Made by a program: the position numbers and the translations under genes
The notes under the pieces: model-generated
Told to the model about the DNA's origin: nothing
Seen by the model: the letters and a program-made list of their open reading frames with translations, nothing else
Database searches by the model: none
Part shown: in pieces, positions 1 through 5,537 of the stretch
How the letters are laid out: every line of letters begins with the position of its first letter
How positions within the stretch are numbered: the first letter of the stretch is position 1
Assembly: GCA_050178135.1 (NCBI GenBank)
Contig: JBFXGJ010000067.1
Location: forward strand, 1 to 6,558
DNA from: UBA288 sp050178135
GTDB taxonomy: Archaea; Halobacteriota; Methanomicrobia; Methanomicrobiales; Methanospirillaceae
Direction of reading: 5' to 3'
Length of the DNA: 6,558 nt

Positions 1-1
1 G

Positions 2-418
2 ATCAATATCTACTGCTATCGTGACAGCATTCTGAAATTCCGCTATCGGGGAGAGAGAGGTGCACTCGTCCCTGAGACGGCGGACGATCTGTGCCTGGAG
101 GACGACCCGGAGATGGAGGACGACCGAACACCCGAACCCGACTCGCGGATCTGTGAACTGTGCGGGGACGTGATCAGGAGAGAACCCGACGTGATCTCGC
201 CGCGTTGGTGCGAGAAGTGTGGATGGCCGTTTGACAGGGAGGAGCAGCGACGGCTGGTGGAGCATGGTCCTGACCCCGAGTCCCCGTATCGTCTCACGGA
301 TTCTCTTCTCGTCGAACGAATTCTTCAGAGCGCCGCCATGACCTTCGAGCTGGATTGGCGGAGCATTCGAGCCCTGATCCTTCGCTGGGCTGAACGGCAA
401 CGGGACCAGCCTGAATAA
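2..418 (+). CDS. C-terminal part of a zinc-ribbon protein, cut by the left edge (possible recombinase tail)
   Basis: The frame is open from base 2 to a TAA at 416-418 (138 visible residues), so the gene most likely starts outside the window. An ATG at 113 lies in the same frame with a distant GGAGG at 97-101, but the residues before it read like protein, so I treat it as internal. Visible residues 51-73 carry CxxC-15-CxxC (CELCG ... CEKCG), a classic zinc ribbon, followed by charged and helical sequence ending in RQRDQPE. In many archaeal tyrosine recombinases a ribbon of this sort follows the catalytic tyrosine region near the C-terminus. The RDSILKF stretch upstream vaguely resembles the segment found before it there, but no catalytic residue can be confirmed. 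A generic zinc-binding protein is equally possible. A T-tract follows the stop, and the next gene is convergent. Confidence 0.6.
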   Translation: MNIYCYRDSILKFRYRGERGALVPETADDLCLEDDPEMEDDRTPEPDSRICELCGDVIRREPDVISPRWCEKCGWPFDREEQRRLVEHGPDPESPYRLTDSLLVERILQSAAMTFELDWRSIRALILRWAERQRDQPE

Positions 419-422
419 CGTC

Positions 423-436
423 AAAATTTTTTCGAA
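423..436 (+). terminator. T-tract after the zinc-ribbon gene
   Basis: A run of six T (427-432) lies nine bases after the TAA of the zinc-ribbon gene, preceded by AAAA. Archaeal transcription can stop at T-rich stretches without a hairpin, so this is a plausible terminator on the plus strand. Confidence 0.45.
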
Positions 437-469
437 CCGGCTGCGGTGAGCATCACCTCGCGGTCGGGC

Positions 470-494
470 CCGGAGGAGAAAAAGAGAGAGGGGG
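470..494 (-). terminator. Pyrimidine-rich terminator of the small acidic gene
   Basis: Read on the minus strand, the TAA at 495-497 is followed immediately by a C/T-only tract that includes five T (A-run at 479-483 on the plus strand). This fits an archaeal terminator. With the T-tract at 427-432 it separates two convergent genes. Confidence 0.4.
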
Positions 495-731
495 TTATTC
501 GTAGGGATCGTCGTCTGGATCGTCTCCCCCAATGAAGGGAGATTTTCCGGTCTCCTCCCGATACCGCTTGAATCTCGCCTCATCATACTCTATCGCCATC
601 AGCCGGCGGCGGAGCCACTCCTTATAAAACTCGTCGTCTATTTCCGTGTGGCCCACGTGGTGATAATCACCCTCAGATCGGCCGATCCGTTTCCCGTCTT
701 CGTCTGTCTCGAAGGTCTCTTTTTCATCCAT
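495..731 (-). CDS. Small acidic protein of unknown function, second gene of a two-gene operon
   Basis: This 78-aa protein starts at ATG 729-731. A strong Shine-Dalgarno GGAGG (741-745) lies nine bases upstream, inside the preceding gene. The protein is very hydrophilic: an acidic N-terminus (DEKETFETDED), a His-containing patch (DYHHVGHTEID, residues 22-32), a basic probable helix (EWLRRRLMAIEYDEARFKRYREE) and a strongly acidic tail (GGDDPDDDPYE). There is no signal peptide, membrane segment or cysteine. I do not recognise the family. Its start overlaps the stop of the 35-aa gene by 8 bases, which implies translational coupling and a joint job. An antitoxin-like or nucleic-acid-mimicking role would suit the acidity, but that is only speculation. 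Confidence 0.65.
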   Translation of the reverse strand: MDEKETFETDEDGKRIGRSEGDYHHVGHTEIDDEFYKEWLRRRLMAIEYDEARFKRYREETGKSPFIGGDDPDDDPYE

Positions 732-831
732 AGATCAGCGCCTCCATAAATTTCCCCGTGTCAGGGATCCGTTCGACGTCCAGGACGAGAACGTTTCCGT
801 ATTCAGGATCCCGGACCTTGTAGCGGGCCAC
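724..831 (-). CDS. 35-aa mini-protein overlapping the acidic gene
   Basis: A GTG at 829-831 opens a 35-codon frame ending with TGA at 724-726. A good archaeal Shine-Dalgarno, GGTGA (838-842), sits six bases before the GTG, and an in-frame TGA nine bases upstream rules out a longer version. The protein begins MARYKVRDPEYGNVLVLDVE and ends EALIYG; it looks like one beta-rich, charged small fold with no membrane segment. The stop overlaps the start of the 78-aa gene by 8 bases (724-731), and that gene's GGAGG lies within this one, so the two look translationally coupled. Function is unknown. Its small size means it would be missed by most gene callers. It could also be the surviving end of a longer, decayed gene. 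Confidence 0.5.
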   Translation of the reverse strand: MARYKVRDPEYGNVLVLDVERIPDTGKFMEALIYG

Positions 832-837
832 GATCCT

Positions 838-842
838 TCACC
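838..842 (-). promoter_or_regulatory. Ribosome binding site for the 35-aa gene
   Basis: GGTGA on the minus strand matches the 3' half of the archaeal consensus GGAGGTGAT and stands six bases before the GTG. It is the main evidence that this very short frame is translated. Confidence 0.45.
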
Positions 843-902
843 GCGTCCCCCGGGGTGAATGAACACCTGTTCCCTCCGAGCAGGCACCGCATGGACGGGA
901 CC

Positions 903-937
903 GGAAAAGAGGAAGGACCTGCCGGCTCAGGGCCGGC
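903..937 (-). terminator. Hairpin plus pyrimidine tract ending the metallo-hydrolase gene
   Basis: GCCGGC at 932-937 and GCCGGC at 921-926 can pair around a 5-base loop that contains the stop codon of the metallo-hydrolase gene. On the minus strand a C/T-rich tract with four consecutive T follows (complement of 903-917). The combination could end the transcript before the 35-aa/78-aa operon, although the gap of 95 bases also allows readthrough. Confidence 0.35.
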
Positions 938-2456
938 GCAGGCTGCTGATCGTCCGGCCGACCTCGTCGAGGAGGGTGGCGGTGTCGCCGGCGTTGTTCC
1001 AGACCGCTGAGCCGGACCCCCAGTAGAGGTCCGTCGCCGAGTCCGTTCCGCTTTCCGTGTGCACCGTGACCGAACCGCCGGCCGGCAGCGTGAAGCCCGG
1101 GAAGGTGTAGACGTGAATCGCCCCCTCGTCCTGGAGCTGCCAGCCGGCCAGCGAGACCGGAGCCGTTCCGGTGTTCGTGATCTCGACCCACTCGGCCGCG
1201 AGGTCGAGGCCGGTGACGTGGACCTCGTCGTGGAGTCCTGGTAACGGGGTCGGCGTAGGGGTCGTGGTGATCGGGGTTGGCGTCGGTGTAAGGGTTGTCG
1301 TGACCGTCGTCGGCGTCGCGGTCGTGACGAATGTCGTCGGCGTCGTCGTTAGTGTCGGTGTCACGATCGGGGCGTCGATCGTGTTGAAGAGCGTCACCAC
1401 GTCGGCGAAGTCGATCCGGGTGTTGTGGTTGAAGTCGAACCGGGCCACCGGCTCGTTGGCGGTCACCCAGTCGAGCTGGTTGAAGAGCGCGACCACGTCG
1501 GCGAAGTCGCGCCGCTGGTTGCCGTTCACGTCCTCGAAGACCCCGTCGAAGTTGGGATCGGTGGGCGGCAGCGAGAACCCGGGCAGGGCGATCGGCATCT
1601 CGGGCCCGAGCGTCGTCGCCATCGTGTGTCCCGAACGCGTGAACCGCATCGTGACCGTCCCGCTCTCGGCGGTGGAGAAGACCTTCGCCCCGCTGTCCTG
1701 CAACCGCTTCACCACCGCCTGGCTCGGGTGGTTGAAGGCGTTGAACCGGCCGGACTCGATCACCGCGATCGCCGGGTCGACGGCGTCCACGAAGGTCGCC
1801 CCCGTGGCCGTGCTGCTCCCGTGATGGCCCACCTTGAGCACGGTGGCGCCGAGCGGCCGGCCGGCGGAACACATCTTTGCTTCGGCGGTGGTACCGGCAT
1901 CGCCGGTGAGGAGGATGGACTGAGAGCCGTAGTCCAGGCGGAGGACGATGGAGTCCTCGTTCTCGTCGCCGACCGGGATCGGCTGGGGGTTGAGCACCGT
2001 GATCGTCAGGTTCGTCGGATCGAGGGCGACCGTATCGCCGGCGGCGAGCGACCGGGTCGGGATCCCGCGCTGCGAGAGGAGGGTATGAAGTTCGGCGACC
2101 CTCGCGGTGCCGGGCGGGTTGCCATTGTCCAGGAATTCGTCCACCTGCAGGTACGGGACGACGTAGACCATCCCGCCGATGTGGTCGTCGTCATCATGGG
2201 AGGCGACGAGGTAGGCGAGCGAGGTGATCCCGTTCCGGGCGAGTTCCTCTTTCACGGTCGATGAGGCGTACGACTCCCCGGCATCGACGAGCATCGTCCG
2301 GTCGTTCGGGGCGTGGATGACGATCGAATCGCCCTGCCCAACATCCAGGAACGCGACGGTGAGGGTAGTGGGATCGTAGGCTTCGACCGGGATGAGGAGG
2401 ATCAGGGAGAGTATGAAGAGAACAAGGGCAGACCTCACGAACGCATCACGATACAC
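927..2456 (-). CDS. Secreted ComEC-like metallo-beta-lactamase-fold hydrolase with dockerin-like EF-hands and a lamin-tail domain
   Basis: The 509-aa protein opens with a hydrophobic signal peptide (about residues 8-26). Residues 32-280 form a metallo-beta-lactamase domain of the ComEC/Rec2 type: FLDVGQGDS (36-44), LVDAG (56-60), metal-binding SHDDDDHIGG (86-95; H87, D89, D91, H92), LLTGDA (182-187), KVGHHGS (208-214) and NHPS (242-245). All expected metal ligands appear present, so it is probably active; in this family the substrate may be a phosphodiester or nucleic acid, but here it is unproven. Residues 309-361 hold two dockerin-type calcium loops (D309/N311/N313/D320; D341/N343/N345/D352). 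A Thr/Pro linker (365-406) leads to a lamin-tail domain (408-509). No ComEC membrane channel is present, so it is not itself a DNA-uptake pore. The first start is GTG 2456. A second GTG (2438) with GTGAT six bases upstream is an equally good start and keeps the signal peptide. Confidence 0.85.
   Translation of the reverse strand: MYRDAFVRSALVLFILSLILLIPVEAYDPTTLTVAFLDVGQGDSIVIHAPNDRTMLVDAGESYASSTVKEELARNGITSLAYLVASHDDDDHIGGMVYVVPYLQVDEFLDNGNPPGTARVAELHTLLSQRGIPTRSLAAGDTVALDPTNLTITVLNPQPIPVGDENEDSIVLRLDYGSQSILLTGDAGTTAEAKMCSAGRPLGATVLKVGHHGSSTATGATFVDAVDPAIAVIESGRFNAFNHPSQAVVKRLQDSGAKVFSTAESGTVTMRFTRSGHTMATTLGPEMPIALPGFSLPPTDPNFDGVFEDVNGNQRRDFADVVALFNQLDWVTANEPVARFDFNHNTRIDFADVVTLFNTIDAPIVTPTLTTTPTTFVTTATPTTVTTTLTPTPTPITTTPTPTPLPGLHDEVHVTGLDLAAEWVEITNTGTAPVSLAGWQLQDEGAIHVYTFPGFTLPAGGSVTVHTESGTDSATDLYWGSGSAVWNNAGDTATLLDEVGRTISSLRRP
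1239..1373 (-). repeat. Low-complexity Thr/Pro linker coding repeat
   Basis: This stretch codes for residues 362-406 of the metallo-hydrolase, almost entirely Thr and Pro with a few Val, Ala and Ile (for example TPTPTPITTTPTPTP). At the DNA level it is a degenerate repeat rich in GTCG, GGT and GTT units on the plus strand. Such linkers separate domains in extracellular archaeal proteins and are likely O-glycosylated. Slippage in the repeat could vary linker length between strains. Confidence 0.7.
1374..1532 (-). other. Dockerin-like double EF-hand coding segment
   Basis: The segment encodes residues 309-361 of the metallo-hydrolase. Two copies of a 12-residue calcium loop, DVNGNQRRDFAD and DFNHNTRIDFAD, are each followed by VV(A/T)LFN and lie 32 residues apart. 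This matches the duplicated F-hand of type I dockerins. In bacteria dockerins bind cohesins; no cohesin gene is visible here. In methanogens such pairs occur in surface proteins, where the partner is generally unknown. Confidence 0.7.
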
Positions 2457-2470
2457 GATCGGTGGAAGAA

Positions 2471-2504
2471 CCGATAAGTGGTTCGACTCATTTTGATATT
2501 GGTT
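2471..2504 (-). promoter_or_regulatory. Possible promoter of the metallo-hydrolase gene
   Basis: Two AT-rich elements stand upstream on the minus strand: CAATATCAAAA (2493-2503) and ACTTATC (2473-2479). With usual archaeal TATA-to-start spacing, the first would give a transcript beginning about 15 bases before the GTG at 2456. The second would start transcription between the two candidate GTG codons, favouring the start at 2438. Neither is a perfect TATA box. Confidence 0.25.
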
Positions 2505-2640
2505 ATGGGAATCGCGATCGAGGGTTGCAGCCTCAGGCGGCCATTTTGGATGCGTGTTCGACGATGGGCCGTTGCAGGTGCAACGGAAAAAGTGAGCCGG
2601 TCAGGAGCGCCTCATCGCCTCTTTCATCACCGGTTCTACC

Positions 2641-2700
2641 GACAGGATTGCATGCCAACCCCATCGGCTTGATACTCACCGGGAGTGACAGGACTGCATG
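2641..2700 (+). repeat. Direct repeat GACAGGAYTGCATG, two copies
   Basis: GACAGGATTGCATG (2641-2654) and GACAGGACTGCATG (2687-2700) differ at one base of 14 and are spaced 46 bases apart. Each ends in an ATG. The second ATG is the start of the 65-aa membrane protein; the first opens a six-codon frame (MPTPSA) ending at 2672. The pair may be a local duplication of the start region or a coincidence. Confidence 0.4.
2682..2688 (+). promoter_or_regulatory. Ribosome binding site for the 65-aa membrane protein
   Basis: GGAGTGA resembles the archaeal consensus GGAGGTGA with one base missing and lies nine bases before ATG 2698. It decides the start within a frame-rich region. Confidence 0.45.
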
Positions 2701-2895
2701 GAAGAACGGACCGTCCTCCGGATCGCGCTCTTCATCACGTTCGCGCTCATCGCGGAGTTCGCGTTCGAGATCATGCACTACCGCGAGACCCCGATCCGGT
2801 GGCTGCCGGCGCTCCTCCTCGGGCTCTCGATCCTGCTCTTCATCTACCTGACACACCGGCTGGAAACGATGGACGGGACTCCGGATCACGCCTGA
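2698..2895 (+). CDS. Small two-helix membrane protein of unknown function
   Basis: This 65-aa protein has two clear membrane segments, about residues 7-25 (LRIALFITFALIAEFAF) and 35-52 (WLPALLLGLSILLFIYL). They are joined by a short charged loop (EIMHYRETPIR), and the tail THRLETMDGTPDHA is polar. GGAGTGA nine bases upstream supports the ATG. It lies between the two lamin-tail genes but on the opposite strand, so it is not in an operon with either. I do not recognise a family; two-helix membrane proteins of this size are common in methanogens and hard to assign. The alternating hydrophobic and charged pattern in this frame is better than in the competing frames over the same bases. Confidence 0.6.
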   Translation: MEERTVLRIALFITFALIAEFAFEIMHYRETPIRWLPALLLGLSILLFIYLTHRLETMDGTPDHA

Positions 2896-2939
2896 TCGAA
2901 CACTGATTACCATCTCTTTGCATGCTTGGTTTCGGTCGG

Positions 2940-2962
2940 TTCAAACAGAAGAAAAGAGGAGA
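2940..2962 (-). terminator. Pyrimidine-rich terminator of the second lamin-tail gene
   Basis: Immediately after the TAA (2963-2965) the minus strand reads TCTCCTCTTTTCTTCTGTTTG, a C/T tract with a run of four T and then three T. There is no hairpin. It matches the terminators seen after other genes in this window and separates the gene from the convergent 65-aa membrane protein. Confidence 0.5.
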
Positions 2963-4531
2963 TTATTTCAGTGCCGCGATGCCAGCGAAATCGATTGCTT
3001 CAACGATCATGTCAAGGTCATTCTCGCTTCCGCCCTCAACCGAGGAGTGGACCATGAACCGGTCCGCGATAAGGACAAGAATGGAATGCTCGTTCGTTGT
3101 CTTCAAATGAATTTTCCAGGCAGGGTGGCCTTTAACCATGAGCGGTTTTATCATCATTTCGGGAGTGTCCAGAGTGACAAAGGAGTGCCACTGTTGCTCA
3201 AGAGGGCTCGAAGCATTACTATTATCTAGGATCACCAGGGTAGCCCGCGCACCAGCATTCACTGTACTGTTGAATTCTCCAGATCCCCAAGAGTAATCGT
3301 TCCCCTCTTTGTCCTTCAATAACGAGCCCTCCGCTGGGCCGTCGAGCGTCCAGATGCCTGCTGCATGGGGAATGAACGGTATGAGCTGTTGGTAAGCAAC
3401 CGGACCCGATACCGGCACTGTCGAGCTAAACATCGCTGCAAGGATGTTGTAGTTGCTCGATGCGTCGGCACCGAAGATTGCCGAGGTCCGGAGACTGCCA
3501 AAGAGGTTCATGGCCTGCGTCCCTTCGCTCCGGAAGGTCGCCTGGTCGCCGTGCGCGCTCGCCTGATATGCGAAAGCGGTGTGCTGCCAGCCCTGGGCGT
3601 ATCTCGCGAATTCGCCCGTGTAGGCTCCCCTGGAATTCAGGATCGGGACGATCGCCGCCGTGTACGCGGACCCGTCACCGAACGAGGTGCCGGCATACGA
3701 GATACCCTGGAGCGTTGTGGTCGCCTGCCCAAAGTAGGTCTGCGAGTACTGGAACGTCTCGCTGGCATGCCCGAACGTGTTGGCCGCCCCGACATAGTCG
3801 CCAGCGTCCAGAAGTGTCCGGCCTTCACTGAACATGTCCGAGCCGTCGTACATCCAGAGCGCTGCCCAGGAGAGGGCCACGTAGGCTCCTGATACCAATT
3901 GCATGAGCTCGAGATTGGCCGTGTTTGATGGATCGTTGACCTTGCTGGCCATATCCCGACAGAGCGAGAAATGGTTTCCCGCTTCGTTGAGATGCCGCCG
4001 GATCTGCCCGATGTCGCTCGAGCCCCAGGCCATGCTCCATGCCGCATTGCCGGCGGAATAGTACGCGTACGCCTCTGCCATGGTCGCCCCACCCGGAGGA
4101 GTCGTCGCAATCGGTGTCAGGATGATTGGGGTCCTCACGACCGTTCGGATAGGGGCCCGGTTACCATCCGAGGACGATACCTGCACTCCGGATGCGTCGT
4201 TCAGCGTTGCGATCTCGCCATCGTTGTTCCAGACATCCGAGCCCAGTCCCCAGAACAGGTCAGCTGCCGTGTTGGTGCCGGCTCCCGTGTGAATCCGCAC
4301 CCATGACAGGCCCGGAAGTGTGAAGACGGGGAAGGTGAAGACCCGAACCCCTCCCTGGTCGGAAAGACGCCACCCGGTGAGGTCGACGGGGGCAGTCCCC
4401 GTATTCGCCACGGTCACCATCTCGGCCTGGTCGTCGAGGCCGTAGATCTGGATCGAGGCGGCACCAGCGCCGATGGTCAGGAGAAACAGACACGCAAGCC
4501 CAAAAAAGAGCGTCCTCCAGTGCAGTTTCAT
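2963..4531 (-). CDS. Secreted lamin-tail-domain protein with helical middle and conserved C-terminal domain
   Basis: The chosen ATG (4529-4531) gives 522 aa starting with a textbook signal peptide (MKLHWRTLFFGLACLFLLT..., cleavage near residue 25). The upstream ATG at 4591 would add 20 polar residues in front of it and is unlikely. Residues 26-118 form a lamin-tail domain, with NTGTAPVDLTGWRLSD, FTFPVFTLP and DLFWGLGSDVWNNDG closely matching the tail of the metallo-hydrolase. A linker (about 125-150) leads to an alpha-helical, Ala- and aromatic-rich region (151-375) resembling repeats of helical hairpins. Residues 395-522 form a separate alpha/beta domain ending ILVLIADRFMV ... AIDFAGIAALK; similar endings occur in methanogen envelope and lipoproteins of unknown function. 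No transmembrane anchor follows, so it is probably secreted or held by protein contacts. No enzymatic motif is visible. Confidence 0.8.
   Translation of the reverse strand: MKLHWRTLFFGLACLFLLTIGAGAASIQIYGLDDQAEMVTVANTGTAPVDLTGWRLSDQGGVRVFTFPVFTLPGLSWVRIHTGAGTNTAADLFWGLGSDVWNNDGEIATLNDASGVQVSSSDGNRAPIRTVVRTPIILTPIATTPPGGATMAEAYAYYSAGNAAWSMAWGSSDIGQIRRHLNEAGNHFSLCRDMASKVNDPSNTANLELMQLVSGAYVALSWAALWMYDGSDMFSEGRTLLDAGDYVGAANTFGHASETFQYSQTYFGQATTTLQGISYAGTSFGDGSAYTAAIVPILNSRGAYTGEFARYAQGWQHTAFAYQASAHGDQATFRSEGTQAMNLFGSLRTSAIFGADASSNYNILAAMFSSTVPVSGPVAYQQLIPFIPHAAGIWTLDGPAEGSLLKDKEGNDYSWGSGEFNSTVNAGARATLVILDNSNASSPLEQQWHSFVTLDTPEMMIKPLMVKGHPAWKIHLKTTNEHSILVLIADRFMVHSSVEGGSENDLDMIVEAIDFAGIAALK
4178..4459 (-). 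repeat. Lamin-tail domain segment, paralogous to 930-1235
   Basis: This segment (residues about 25-118 of the secreted protein) and the 3' segment at 930-1235 of the metallo-hydrolase gene encode the same domain. Shared blocks are NTGTAPV.L.GW.L.D, TFP.FTLP, DL(F/Y)WG.GS.VWNN and ATL. Similarity is visible also in the DNA, for example GTTGTTCCAGAC near 994 and 4223. An intragenomic duplication or recombination between the two is likely. Confidence 0.6.
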
Positions 4532-4552
4532 GGATGGGCTATGGTTGTGACG

Positions 4553-4564
4553 AATACATATCTC
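4553..4564 (-). promoter_or_regulatory. TATA-like element upstream of the second lamin-tail gene
   Basis: The minus strand reads GAGATATGTATT here, centred about 26 bases before the ATG at 4531. With archaeal spacing, transcription would start at or near the ATG itself, giving a leaderless message. This agrees with the absence of a Shine-Dalgarno sequence in front of this start and supports it over the ATG at 4591. Confidence 0.4.
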
Positions 4565-4579
4565 TGCTGATCCATCGTT

Positions 4580-4598
4580 GGAGGAGGTCACATCCTCC
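4580..4598. repeat. Inverted repeat GGAGGA-n7-TCCTCC
   Basis: A perfect six-base stem with a seven-base centre lies just upstream of the TATA-like element of the second lamin-tail gene, in the divergent gap. It could be an operator or an activator site. Its short arms also make chance possible. Confidence 0.25.
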
Positions 4599-4901
4599 GT
4601 GTCCCCGTTCCTGTGACAGACGACCGCTCTCGACCCGGCGCCAACCGGCTTGTGTTGCTCATTCGGGGGGTTTCGACGAGTTAGGAGAGATGAGTCTCGT
4701 CAGCCCGTCGGGTATCGCTCAGTCGTGTTCCTGCCCGGGGACGACTGAACCGGAGATTGACAGGGGCAACGATCCTCCCTACCTCCACTCAACGGCGCTT
4801 TTCTCTTCGATGGTACACTTCGTTCAATCGCGCTCTGTTGCCCATCCAGGCGTCGGCTCGGAGAAAGGTGAAGCAGGAACCATTCGATAGAGCGAAGGTC
4901 G
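4599..4901. other. Intergenic region with no convincing gene
   Basis: About 300 bases between the divergent lamin-tail and 168-aa genes. Frames here (for example an ATG at 4690 reading to TAG at 4890) have poor, low-hydrophobicity composition with many Ser, Pro and Cys residues and resemble random reading. No tRNA fold, clear TATA box or strong repeat is seen. It may hold the promoter of the 168-aa gene. Confidence 0.4.
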
Positions 4902-5408
4902 ATGCCCGCAGAGTATCCCATACAATTGAGGTACACCCCGATCATGGCGCCCGATGGTACAGACCTGGAAAAGATCCGTGAGGTATTTGCCAAACAGTTT
5001 TCGCATTTCCATCTTCACTTGCCCGAGCAGAACGTGCGGGAACGGAAGAAGGGATCGATGACGTACGGGAGCAGCGGCGAGCTCACCTACATCTTCGGGA
5101 CGGACGAGGGGCGTGAATACCTCGAATACTTTGCCTACCACCGGATGGGCAACGATCATTCCCGTATCTACGAGGACGGCACTCTCATCGAATACGATGA
5201 GCTCTCAACGATCGTCTGCTATCGTCCCAACGTTCCCGGTGACCGCGAACGGAAAGAGGCGGAGACGAAGGAGCAGTACCAGAAGACCCTGACCGACCTG
5301 GCCGATAGAGGGTTCTTAGAGGATCGACCGGTCCCCATGTCACTCGCCGTGAATAGCTACCTCGTCCTACACGGGGATGAGACCAAGGGGGATGATGCAG
5401 AGGAGTGA
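4902..5408 (+). CDS. Conserved-looking soluble protein of unknown function, 168 aa
   Basis: The ATG at 4902 has only a weak AAGG upstream; an in-frame stop at 4869 bounds the gene. A later ATG at 4944 (residue 15) has GAGGT about 12 bases before it and is an alternative. The protein is soluble and rich in charged and aromatic residues: a helical start (DLEKIREVFAKQFSHFHLHL, 21-40), a probable core with YGSSGELTYIFGTDEGREYLEYFAYHRMGNDHSRIYEDGT over residues 55-94, then YRPNVPGD (107-114), a charged helix (115-137) and an acidic tail (GDETKGDDAEE). It lacks cysteine pairs, a signal peptide and membrane segments. The YLEYFAYHRMGNDHSRIYEDG segment looks conserved in character, but I cannot name the family. 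It stands alone between the lamin-tail genes and the broken nuclease locus, so context gives no role. Confidence 0.75.
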   Translation: MPAEYPIQLRYTPIMAPDGTDLEKIREVFAKQFSHFHLHLPEQNVRERKKGSMTYGSSGELTYIFGTDEGREYLEYFAYHRMGNDHSRIYEDGTLIEYDELSTIVCYRPNVPGDRERKEAETKEQYQKTLTDLADRGFLEDRPVPMSLAVNSYLVLHGDETKGDDAEE

Positions 5409-5502
5409 TCCTATCAGGACGCGGTGATTTCGGCTCGGGGCAGCATGAGTCCTGCTACCGTACCCCGACCACGACAATCTCGTGAGCCGGCTCGGCACGG
5501 CC

Positions 5503-5519
5503 CAACGATCTGATCGTTG
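5503..5519. repeat. Perfect 17-base inverted repeat CAACGATC-T-GATCGTTG
   Basis: Two eight-base arms flank a single T, in the gap between the 168-aa gene and the remnant nuclease end. Odd spacing and dyad symmetry suit a homodimeric DNA-binding protein. It could also act as a weak bidirectional terminator between two convergent genes, though no T-tract follows. Confidence 0.45.
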
Positions 5520-5537
5520 AAGAGCGAAACGCCCCGG

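Noticed and set aside
1239..1373. Repeated GTCG-rich tract considered as a CRISPR or tandem repeat array
   Set aside because: It is in frame with and fully explained by the Thr/Pro linker of the secreted hydrolase; there are no regular spacers.
838..1872. Long minus-strand frame overlapping the metallo-hydrolase gene
   Set aside because: It is rich in Arg, Gly and Pro with no recognisable motif, and lies over a frame with complete metallo-beta-lactamase, dockerin and lamin-tail motifs; it is an out-of-frame shadow in GC-rich DNA.
1425..2264. 279-codon plus-strand frame antisense to the metallo-hydrolase
   Set aside because: Composition is dominated by Arg, Gly, Val and His from antisense reading of a GC-rich gene; there is no ribosome site or domain motif.
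4532..4591. Upstream ATG at 4591 for the second lamin-tail protein
   Set aside because: It would place 20 polar residues before a perfect signal peptide and cover the TATA-like element; the ATG at 4531 explains both.
4690..4890. 66-codon frame in the gap before the 168-aa gene, with GGAGAG close to its ATG
   Set aside because: The spacing of GGAGAG to the ATG is too short, the composition (Ser, Pro and Cys rich with no hydrophobic core) looks random, and no motif is seen.
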